Positions 1 through 6,385 of a stretch of 64,000 nt of DNA are shown in pieces. The translations under genes were made by a program, and so were the position numbers. The DNA is from a virus: IMG/VR virus record IMGVR_UViG_3300017752_002639, positions 1-64,000 of that record; one strand, 5' to 3'. How positions within the stretch are numbered: position 1 is the first letter of the stretch; every line of letters starts with the position of its first letter. The notes under the pieces are model-generated. The model did no database searches and was not told where the DNA came from. It saw nothing but the letters and a program-made list of their open reading frames with translations.

Positions 1-125
1 CTATATCAACTAGTGAGCCCAATTTGTTTGGTGGCTTCCACACTCTGGTGTGTCAATCAATATGTACGTGTGCTTCTATACGAGAGCTTTTTCCACAGCG
101 GTATTTTCAAACTGGCCCGCCAACC
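1..125. other. Leading edge of window, no gene assigned
   Basis: No open frame of useful length is visible on either strand. The minus strand holds short open stretches broken by stops. A small hairpin (CACAC-TCTG-GTGTG, about 39-53) is present but lacks a T-run. This may be a gap between genes or the damaged end of another early gene lying outside the window. Confidence 0.3.
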
Positions 126-575
126 TTATGTGTTGGAATGTTTTGCCTTGATATGATGTTCTAGCAATGCCTGCTTTAGCTTGTCTGATCCGCCTACTCT
201 AACATTAATAATACCATTATAGTATTCATCTGTTTCAAGTACTCGCCTGTCAAACTGCTCTCGTGCCTCTATGTAGGACATTTCGCCCCTACCTTTACAT
301 AGGTATAGTATTTCTCTTGTAAAATGCTTTTCGCCTAGTTCTGCTACATCTGCGTTTAGTCTGTCAGAGCTACCATAGTAAGTCTTCCAGTCGCTTTCTT
401 TGTAACCTCTACGCTTATTTTTTTTGCCTTTGAGTGGTGGCTTAGTAGTTTTAAATTTTGCTAGTTTTTTGCCTACGTATTTTTGCCCAGTTTTTTTATT
501 TGTTATTAGATAAACAAATCCTTCATACTCGTCTGGAATACTATCTACTTTTTTACCTTTATAAGTCCACTGCAT
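126..575 (-). CDS. GIY-YIG endonuclease, SegE-like
   Basis: A 149-residue protein. Near the N-terminus (about residues 18-37) is a GIY-YIG-type core: a GFVYLI strand, then a lysine-rich turn, then YVGKK. A Y-Y-G-S motif follows around residue 66 and a conserved F-x-R-E-I-L around residue 85. This order matches the small GIY-YIG nucleases that phage T4 encodes as Seg proteins. Such enzymes nick or cut double-stranded DNA and usually act as free-standing homing nucleases or in phage-phage exclusion. It is the last gene of the minus-strand early block, 18 bases after the 67-residue gene, with no clear ribosome-binding site in the gap. The nuclease family is fairly sure; homing activity is inference. 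Confidence 0.75.
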   Translation of the reverse strand: MQWTYKGKKVDSIPDEYEGFVYLITNKKTGQKYVGKKLAKFKTTKPPLKGKKNKRRGYKESDWKTYYGSSDRLNADVAELGEKHFTREILYLCKGRGEMSYIEAREQFDRRVLETDEYYNGIINVRVGGSDKLKQALLEHHIKAKHSNT

Positions 576-593
576 GAGTATACTTATATGAGC

Positions 594-797
594 CTATGAA
601 TTATTGCCTTTGGTTTTGGTATTGTGCTTTGTATGTATTTCGTCCATACGCTCTTTTGCAAGTATGCGTATTTCTCGTAACCATCTTCTGCTTTCTCTGT
701 GTGTTCTTACACTATTTCTTGCTTCAAACTTTTCGTTAGCCTTAAAGTAAGCCATGTATGCCTTAGTTAATTTATCGTGTGTATCGTCTTTAATCAT
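594..797 (-). CDS. Small basic protein of unknown function
   Basis: A 67-residue charged protein, rich in Arg, Lys and Glu and probably helical, with no motif I recognise. Its ATG overlaps the hemC stop by 8 bases (ATGATTAA), so it is probably translated by coupling to hemC. It lies in a different frame from hemC and does not resemble the missing C-terminal part of porphobilinogen deaminase, so it is not a frameshifted tail of hemC. The operon position supports a real gene; the function is unknown. Confidence 0.6.
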   Translation of the reverse strand: MIKDDTHDKLTKAYMAYFKANEKFEARNSVRTHRESRRWLREIRILAKERMDEIHTKHNTKTKGNNS

Positions 798-1530
798 AAT
801 ACACTGCTTCTAGTTTGATTGGATTGTTGCCTGTTGCGTGAGCCGCTACTTTTGTAGTGCAATCTCCGCCTATGCCTTTTAATAATGCTCTTTCTAATTG
901 TGCTTGCCTAAATGTTAAATCGTGATTTACTTCTTTAACAATACTACTTGCTTTACTACCTTTAACAGTTTGTAATGCAATAATGCCTTGTCCTACAGCT
1001 GGTATAATAGGTAATCGTGTACTGATTCTGTCTATACCAAGTGCTTGAAGTCCAGCTTGTGCTAATACTATAGCATCATATTCCTTGTTGTCAAGTTTTT
1101 TTATACGAGTGTCTATATTACCTCTAATAGGTTTTATTTGTACATTTAAATTACTATATAAACTCTCAAGTTGTGCTTTGCGTCTTGGACTACTAGTACC
1201 TAATATAAATCCATCAAACACACTACCTAACAAAACATCATATGATTCATTACGTTCTAATACAGCACTAATTTCTAAGTCAGGATGTTCAATGTCTCCT
1301 GGCATGTCTTTTAAACTGTGTACAGCAACGTCAATCAATCCTTGTGTTAATGCATATTCTAGTGCATTACAAAACACACCCTTGCCGCCTATTTCGTGTA
1401 TAGGAGTGTCAGGATTTAAATCTCCATCTGTTTGTATAACTTCTATTTGCGTATCACAGGAAAGTTCTTTACATACACGGTCTGCATATGCTAGTGCAAG
1501 TTTACTTCCCCTAACACCAAGTCTTAACAT
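790..1530 (-). CDS. hemC: Porphobilinogen deaminase (hydroxymethylbilane synthase), short C-terminus
   Basis: This enzyme condenses four porphobilinogen molecules into hydroxymethylbilane in tetrapyrrole (haem, chlorophyll) synthesis. The 246 residues show the family motifs in order: LGVRGSKLALA at the start, HSLKDMP near residue 72 with the catalytic Asp, GTSSPRRKAQL, IRGNIDTR, LAQAGLQALG, PAVGQG, and GGDC with the dipyrromethane-cofactor Cys near residue 223. Family members are usually about 300-315 residues, so roughly 45-60 C-terminal residues of domain 3 are missing, but no active-site motif is lost. The gene starts directly after the gp46 stop codon. A host biosynthesis gene inside a phage recombination operon is an auxiliary metabolic gene. 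The family assignment is secure; whether the short form is active is open. Confidence 0.93.
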   Translation of the reverse strand: MLRLGVRGSKLALAYADRVCKELSCDTQIEVIQTDGDLNPDTPIHEIGGKGVFCNALEYALTQGLIDVAVHSLKDMPGDIEHPDLEISAVLERNESYDVLLGSVFDGFILGTSSPRRKAQLESLYSNLNVQIKPIRGNIDTRIKKLDNKEYDAIVLAQAGLQALGIDRISTRLPIIPAVGQGIIALQTVKGSKASSIVKEVNHDLTFRQAQLERALLKGIGGDCTTKVAAHATGNNPIKLEAVYYD

Positions 1531-3303
1531 TTATTCTACCACTTCAACATCGTTTTCGTAATTAGTAAATCCGTTTTCTTTTACAACTTTTAAAATATGA
1601 TTAACTCTACCAACAAGTTCATCTTTATGTGAAATTAGGAAAATATTTTTATCACGTTCTCTTGTCATTTTCTTTAAAACACTTAGTGCGCCTTCTACAC
1701 CTGCGGTGTCCATACCACTATCAATAAGTTCGTCAATAAACAACAAGTTGATATTTTGATATAAACTTTCCCAAACATCTCTAAATGCAAACGATAACCC
1801 TAATATAAGTCTGTTACGTTCTCCTCTTGACAAGTTATCAAAGTCTAAGTCTTGTCCTAGTTGTGTAATCTCAACATTTAAATCATTTTGGAATTGTACC
1901 TGATGCGGTAATCCTAATTTGTCTAAGTAATATGATAAACGATTGTTTAGATATGCTAAGTTTTGATCAATAATTTTCTTACGAATAAAACTATCTTTGT
2001 TTGTAAGCAATCTTTGTAAGAAGTCTTGATGCTCACGCAAACTAGTTAATTCATTAACTTGATCCCAACTAATTTCTTGTATTGCACTATTGTTTAGATC
2101 ATCAATTTGTGCAGTATAAGGATCTTCATCTTTTAATTTATTATCTAATGCTTGTTGAAGTTGTTCAACATTTTGTCTATGATCATATGCTTCTTTAGCA
2201 GTTTCATAGAATGTAGTAGGTTTACCATTAATGTCGCCAATCTCATCAAGACCTTTTGTAACGTCTTTTACTTTGTTTGAAATTTCACTTTGATATGCAA
2301 CAGCATCTTCAAATTCTTTGTTTTTGCGTTCTGCAATCTCTGCTTTTTTGTCTGCGTGTAGCTCTTGCCCGCATGTATAACATACAGCATCTTCTAAATC
2401 TGCGATATCTTTAGACGCCTTTTTAACACTGTTGTCAGCACGTAATAGTGCAGGCTCTAATGTACTTAATTCTTTTCTAAGAGCCAAAATAGCATTGTTA
2501 TGTTCAGTCCAATTTTGTAGTTTTTCATGTAAATCTAGTTCAGAATCAATGTTTAAATGTTCTAATTCTTCAACAGCTTTTTGTAATGATAATACATCTT
2601 GTTGTTTTTTATTATTCCATGCACTTTGTTTTACTGATAAACTTTTAATAGTTTCTTCAATATGCGAATTTGCTTTTTGTACAGCATCTATGCGAGCAGT
2701 TTCAGCGTTTATTTCGTCTTTGGTCTTTTTAACTTGCTCTTTTAATGTATCAGCTTTTTCACTTAGGATAGTAATACCTAGTAATTGTTCAATAATAGCA
2801 CGTTGATCGTTTTGTCGCATTGACAAGAACGGTTCAGAATATGTGTTTAGTGCAACAATATGCTTAAACATATCATGACTCATACCTAACAGATCACTAA
2901 TAAATTCTTGTGTTCTTCGACTGTCACCTTGTGACTCATCAGTTAATTCTTGTTCTTGATTATTAATATAAAACTTTAATACATTAGGAGAACGTCCTCG
3001 TTCGACTCTATAGTCTTGACCATCTTTTTCAAAGTGTAATGTAACCAACATACCTTTGCTGTTGGTTTTATTAATCAAGTTATTTGCTCTAATATTTGTA
3101 AGTGCTTTGCCGTATAATGCATATGAGAGCGCATTGATAATTGTAGTTTTACCAGTACCGTTACGTGATCCGCTGTCGTCACCGCCTTGGTCTAAGTTTT
3201 CGCCGAGTACTAGTGTAAGATTATCTTTATTAAAATCAACTGCTTGGGTTTGATTACCCACACTCATAAAGTTTCTTACTGTAAGGTCTTTAATTTTTAT
3301 CAT
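1531..3303 (-). CDS. 46: Recombination endonuclease subunit gp46 (Rad50-like ATPase)
   Basis: A 590-residue SMC/Rad50-type ATPase. It shows a Walker A (NGTGKTT, about residues 48-54), long charged coiled-coil arms, a zinc hook CYTC (about 307-310), the ABC signature LSRGERNR (about 489-496) and a Walker B with FIDEL (about 519). In T4, gp46 with gp47 forms the Mre11-Rad50-like complex that resects DNA ends for recombination-dependent replication and breaks down host DNA. The start overlaps the gp47 stop by four bases (ATGA), as expected for subunits made in a fixed ratio. All key motifs are intact and the length is close to T4 gp46. Confidence 0.95.
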   Translation of the reverse strand: MIKIKDLTVRNFMSVGNQTQAVDFNKDNLTLVLGENLDQGGDDSGSRNGTGKTTIINALSYALYGKALTNIRANNLINKTNSKGMLVTLHFEKDGQDYRVERGRSPNVLKFYINNQEQELTDESQGDSRRTQEFISDLLGMSHDMFKHIVALNTYSEPFLSMRQNDQRAIIEQLLGITILSEKADTLKEQVKKTKDEINAETARIDAVQKANSHIEETIKSLSVKQSAWNNKKQQDVLSLQKAVEELEHLNIDSELDLHEKLQNWTEHNNAILALRKELSTLEPALLRADNSVKKASKDIADLEDAVCYTCGQELHADKKAEIAERKNKEFEDAVAYQSEISNKVKDVTKGLDEIGDINGKPTTFYETAKEAYDHRQNVEQLQQALDNKLKDEDPYTAQIDDLNNSAIQEISWDQVNELTSLREHQDFLQRLLTNKDSFIRKKIIDQNLAYLNNRLSYYLDKLGLPHQVQFQNDLNVEITQLGQDLDFDNLSRGERNRLILGLSFAFRDVWESLYQNINLLFIDELIDSGMDTAGVEGALSVLKKMTRERDKNIFLISHKDELVGRVNHILKVVKENGFTNYENDVEVVE

Positions 3304-4310
3304 AGCTCGTTATAAATGTCCAATAGTGTTTTCTTATTAAAACTGTCACTCTCAATAGCGGCAATTTCTTTAGTTACAATTTGATCTACACTTTCAAAAT
3401 GCGAAATATCAACTTCGGTTGTTATTTCTTCAACTTGCTTTTGCGGAATTAGTGTAATTTCTCTACATTCGTGATTTTGAATAAATGTTTCTTTAATAAA
3501 CTGTGCTTCTTCGTAACTAATAGGTAAATCTAATGTAACACGCAGATACATTTTAGGTTTAATAATTTTATCAGTTTCGTCAATCAGTTGACTAAGTTTA
3601 ATAGTTCTGTACTTAGGACAGTTAGGCCAGTTAATATATACAGGTTCTGCATCGTTCTCGCGGTCTAATATCATCATACCACGGTCATCATCCCATGCGT
3701 CTGCATAGTTGTGTGGAAATGCATTTCCAATATAATGTACTTTACCTTGCACCTGGCGTTTGTGGAAGTGTCCACTAAACACGTACTCTTGATGCTTAAA
3801 GTGTGAAGGCCGTAAGTCTCCGTGATCGGGCATTTGTACCATAGCGTTCATATAAAAGCTAGGTAATTCAAAATGACCAAATATGTACTTAGACTTTATT
3901 TTTTCTATCTTTTTCCATTCATCGCCAACTAACCAAGGTACTAACGATACATCATCTTGTGTGTATATTTCATCAATTAATGTAATACCAGGAATGTGTC
4001 TACCAAAAATAGTAGAGCTTACATCTCGTTTATCTTTATAATATAAGTCGTGATTTCCTACAAACATGTAGAAATTATCAAATGCTTCGCCAAGTTTTTC
4101 AAGGCAACGAATAGTTGCATCCATTGTAGTTAAATTTAAACTATTTCTATTATGATGCCAGTCGCCGCAGAAGATACCAGTCTCACAACCGTTGGCTTTT
4201 GCTTGTTCAATAAACCAATCTACGAATTCTTCGCAGTCGTCATTATGGACTCTGCTGTTTCCTTTTAATCCAAAGTGTATGTCGGTGAATACTGCCGCTT
4301 TTTTAAACAA
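3300..4310 (-). CDS. 47: Recombination endonuclease subunit gp47 (Mre11-like)
   Basis: A 336-residue calcineurin-like metallophosphoesterase. The metal-binding motifs are all visible: TDIHFG (about residues 9-14), GDWHH (about 49-53), GNHD (about 84-87) and GHFHKR (about 179-184). It is the nuclease partner of gp46. The reading frame has no ATG near these motifs. The supported start is TTG at 4310, seven bases after a GGAG ribosome-binding site at 4318-4321. A TTGACT-17-TATAAT promoter lies just upstream. The TTG start may keep expression modest. Family assignment is secure. Confidence 0.94.
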   Translation of the reverse strand: MFKKAAVFTDIHFGLKGNSRVHNDDCEEFVDWFIEQAKANGCETGIFCGDWHHNRNSLNLTTMDATIRCLEKLGEAFDNFYMFVGNHDLYYKDKRDVSSTIFGRHIPGITLIDEIYTQDDVSLVPWLVGDEWKKIEKIKSKYIFGHFELPSFYMNAMVQMPDHGDLRPSHFKHQEYVFSGHFHKRQVQGKVHYIGNAFPHNYADAWDDDRGMMILDRENDAEPVYINWPNCPKYRTIKLSQLIDETDKIIKPKMYLRVTLDLPISYEEAQFIKETFIQNHECREITLIPQKQVEEITTEVDISHFESVDQIVTKEIAAIESDSFNKKTLLDIYNEL

Positions 4311-4317
4311 ATGATTT

Positions 4318-4321
4318 CTCC
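4318..4321 (-). promoter_or_regulatory. Ribosome-binding site that fixes the gp47 TTG start
   Basis: The minus strand reads GGAG here, with seven bases before a TTG. No ATG is available in frame before the first metal-binding motif, so this site decides the start of gp47. Confidence 0.65.
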
Positions 4322-4336
4322 ATAGTTAGTGTCTAT

Positions 4337-4365
4337 ATTATACATGCTTTTATACTATAAGTCAA
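4337..4365 (-). promoter_or_regulatory. Sigma70-type early promoter for gp47-gp46-hemC operon
   Basis: On the minus strand, TTGACT (4360-4365) is followed after 17 bases by TATAAT (4337-4342). The predicted start of transcription is near 4330, about 20 bases before the gp47 TTG. The -35 box overlaps the stop codon of gp55, so this operon can be read apart from gp55. It probably uses host RNA polymerase with its main sigma factor. Confidence 0.8.
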
Positions 4366-5192
4366 GACTTTTTGGTAGCGTCAGTTTCACGTTTTTGTGC
4401 GGCTTCCCATTCACCTTGGTGTTGTCTTGTATAACTAGGATTCATATTGTTCATTTCTAAAATGTCATCTCTAATATTTTGATTGCGTTTTTCTAAATTA
4501 ATAACACGTACAAAACTATTAGTAACAGCGGCAGTGTAGTAAGCAAAGGGGTTATTAGATTTTGATTCGTCAAACTGTAGACCAATTTGTGCTAACTGTA
4601 GAATTGCTTGTCCACGCATTTCGTCATTGTAAGTGTATCCACGTACATTGCCTCTTGTTGCATATCTATCACATAACTTCATCCACATCATAGCAAGTTT
4701 GTCTGTTGCCTTTGCATGACTCTTTGAAAAGTGGCCGTTTTCCATACCACCTTCCCAATGACTTTTGCCAACTAATTGGAGATCACCATTATCATCAAAC
4801 TTATAATGTTGGAATGGAGGAAAATTTAACTTAACTTTAGTGTCGGCTATAGTTTTTGGGTTCTTTTTACGTCCAGGTTCTTCTGGAATATGATCAAACG
4901 TCATAATACGGAAGATTAGCTCTTCTTTTGTAATAGATTTGTAGTTTACTTCACATTCTGCTTGTTTTACTTTTTGTCCAGCGGCCTTACGTGCATCGTA
5001 ATCAGCAACACTTAGACGCTTTGCTTTGTTTCTTTTTGCTTCAGCAATGGTTCTAATGTTGATTTTATCAATGCTTGGCAGGATTATATCAAATTGATTG
5101 TAGTCGTTTTCAATAAAACTGCAAAATTTGCTTTTCGACTTGTGTATCTCTTTTAATATATCCTTGTTGTTTAGATAATTTACTTTTCTCAT
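4362..5192 (-). CDS. 55: Late-transcription sigma factor gp55
   Basis: A 276-residue protein. The C-terminal half (about residues 160-250) resembles T4-like gp55: a conserved stretch with RGNVRGYTYND, then GQAILQLAQIGLQFDE, NPFAYYTAAVTNSFVR and VINLEKRNQNIRDD, corresponding to sigma region 2. In T4, gp55 binds host core RNA polymerase and reads late promoters with the box TATAAATA, working with the sliding clamp and gp33. Here it is longer than T4 gp55 (185 residues), with an added lysine-rich N-terminal part of unknown role. It has its own sigma70-type promoter and a GGAG site before its ATG. Matching late-type boxes occur in front of the structural genes. Confidence 0.87.
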   Translation of the reverse strand: MRKVNYLNNKDILKEIHKSKSKFCSFIENDYNQFDIILPSIDKINIRTIAEAKRNKAKRLSVADYDARKAAGQKVKQAECEVNYKSITKEELIFRIMTFDHIPEEPGRKKNPKTIADTKVKLNFPPFQHYKFDDNGDLQLVGKSHWEGGMENGHFSKSHAKATDKLAMMWMKLCDRYATRGNVRGYTYNDEMRGQAILQLAQIGLQFDESKSNNPFAYYTAAVTNSFVRVINLEKRNQNIRDDILEMNNMNPSYTRQHQGEWEAAQKRETDATKKS

Positions 5193-5216
5193 ATGATCTC
5201 CGAAGTTAATATATAC

Positions 5217-5245
5217 ATTATAATATACTCTGTTAATAAAGTCAA
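5217..5245 (-). promoter_or_regulatory. Sigma70-type early promoter for gp55
   Basis: On the minus strand, TTGACT (5240-5245) and TATAAT (5217-5222) are separated by exactly 17 bases. The spacing and hexamers match the second early promoter at 4337-4365. It abuts the late box of the opposite strand at 5246-5253, so the early and late promoters lie back to back. Confidence 0.8.
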
Positions 5246-5253
5246 CTAAATAA
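5246..5253 (+). promoter_or_regulatory. Late-type promoter box for the baseplate operon
   Basis: CTAAATAA resembles the core of the T4 late box TATAAATA. Transcription is predicted to begin near 5258, just before a strong AAGGAGA ribosome site (5260-5266) and the ATG at 5273. Similar NNTAAATA boxes recur at the starts of other structural units in the window. Confidence 0.6.
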
Positions 5254-5272
5254 TACTATAAGGAGAAACTAT

Positions 5273-6082
5273 ATGGCGCAACAAGATCCACAAAGTAGTT
5301 TAGAAAAGCTACAGGGCAGTGCAATGGACATAGGCGAGTCTATTTCAAATATCCCTAGCAACGTAGGACAAAAAGTTACTAATGCAATCGCTGATACAGG
5401 ATTTGGTAAAGCTCTAAGATCCATTGGTTTGTTACCTGGAGCCGCTCCGTCTGCCGGTACTGGATTTGTTGATGCTAGATGGGGTTCTGAAATTGATAAA
5501 GACTGGCGTGTTCGCTTGTCTGTACCGCAAAACTATAAATCTAGTAAAATGCTTATCCCACTACTTGAAACTAACGGATTCATGTTTCCATATACTCCTC
5601 AAATTATTCTAGAACATAGTGCAAATTACAATGCATTACACCCTACACATAGTAATTATGTGTTTCCTGCATATCAGAACTCACAAGTGAGTGCAATGAC
5701 ATTAATTGGCGACTTTTTTATTGAAAACGAAAAAGAAGCACAGTATTGGGTAGCGGCAACGCACTATTTACGTTCAATAACAAAAATGGCATATGGTGCA
5801 ACTAGTAATCAAGGTGCTCCGCCACCAGTTGTAAAATTAAACGGTTACGGAGATTATATTTTTAAAGATGTGCCAGTAGTAGTACAGATGTTTACAATTG
5901 AATTACCAAACGATGTTGATTACATTCAAGTAGGGATTGGCGACAATGGCACTTGGGTTCCAACTCGTAGTTCAATATCAATTGTTGTACAACCAACATA
6001 CAGTAGAAAGAGTGTTACAAACTTTAGTCTTGATGCATTTGTTAACGGACAGTATGTTATTGACGGAAAAGGATTCATCTAA
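5273..6082 (+). CDS. Baseplate tail-tube cap/initiator, gp48- or gp54-like
   Basis: A 269-residue protein at the head of the late block. The first 60 residues are low in structure and Ala/Gly/Ser-rich. The rest looks like a tail-tube-type beta fold, with a FPYTPQI stretch, a DFFIENEKEAQYW helix and a final region with VVVQPTYSR. In T4, gp48 and gp54 sit between the baseplate hub and the tail tube and start tube assembly. Its position directly before gene 53 (overlap of one base, TAATG) matches the order I recall for marine T4-like phages, where this protein is called gp48. The role as a tube-baseplate connector is likely; the choice between gp48 and gp54 is not firm. Confidence 0.65.
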   Translation: MAQQDPQSSLEKLQGSAMDIGESISNIPSNVGQKVTNAIADTGFGKALRSIGLLPGAAPSAGTGFVDARWGSEIDKDWRVRLSVPQNYKSSKMLIPLLETNGFMFPYTPQIILEHSANYNALHPTHSNYVFPAYQNSQVSAMTLIGDFFIENEKEAQYWVAATHYLRSITKMAYGATSNQGAPPPVVKLNGYGDYIFKDVPVVVQMFTIELPNDVDYIQVGIGDNGTWVPTRSSISIVVQPTYSRKSVTNFSLDAFVNGQYVIDGKGFI

Positions 6083-6384
6083 TGGCACAATATGAATCAA
6101 CAAGTCCGTACAACAGAACTACAATGATACAAAATCAGTATTTAGATATATTAGCAATCAGACCTGTTCCAGCAGAAGCTGATGATGTGTTATATACTGT
6201 ACAAACACAATATACATATCGACCTGACTTATTAGCATATGACTTATATGGGTCAGAAAAGTTATGGTGGGTGTTTGCACAACGAAATATGGATGTTATA
6301 AAAGATCCAGTATACGATTTAGTAGCAGGTGTAAAAATTTATCTTCCAAAAGGCGACAACTTAGCACAGCAACTAGGAGTGTAA
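6082..6384 (+). CDS. 53: Baseplate wedge subunit gp53
   Basis: A 100-residue protein. After an N-terminal YLDILAIRP strand it has a short LysM-like part with the pattern LWWVFAQRN, IKDPVYDL and IYLP, which is characteristic of gp53 in T4-like phages. In T4, gp53 helps join the wedges around the hub. T4 gp53 is about twice as long, so this is a compact form like those of marine relatives. The start overlaps the preceding stop by one base and the next gene starts one base after its stop, so the three genes are coupled. Confidence 0.8.
   Translation: MAQYESTSPYNRTTMIQNQYLDILAIRPVPAEADDVLYTVQTQYTYRPDLLAYDLYGSEKLWWVFAQRNMDVIKDPVYDLVAGVKIYLPKGDNLAQQLGV
6375..6379 (+). promoter_or_regulatory. Ribosome-binding site supporting a GTG start
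   Basis: AGGAG lies six bases before the GTG at 6386. The ATG at 6384 is in a different frame, so GTG is the supported start of the hub-like gene. Confidence 0.6.
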
Positions 6385-6385
6385 T

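Noticed and set aside
37-54. Hairpin CACAC-TCTG-GTGTG as terminator or part of a tRNA
   Set aside because: The stem is only five base pairs, there is no T-run, and the flanking sequence does not fold into a tRNA cloverleaf with conserved T-loop bases.
126-575. An intron or inserted mobile element around the GIY-YIG nuclease
   Set aside because: No interrupted gene, target duplication or intron-like folding is visible nearby; it appears as an ordinary operon gene.
790-1530. hemC shortened by a frameshift or sequencing error
   Set aside because: The frame after the stop, read in all three frames, does not show the missing C-terminal domain, and the stop forms a clean eight-base overlap with the next gene.
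1085-1561. Plus-strand open frame of 158 codons opposite hemC
   Set aside because: It is antisense to a motif-rich hemC, has an unlikely Ser/Leu-rich product and no ribosome-binding site. It is a shadow of the real gene.
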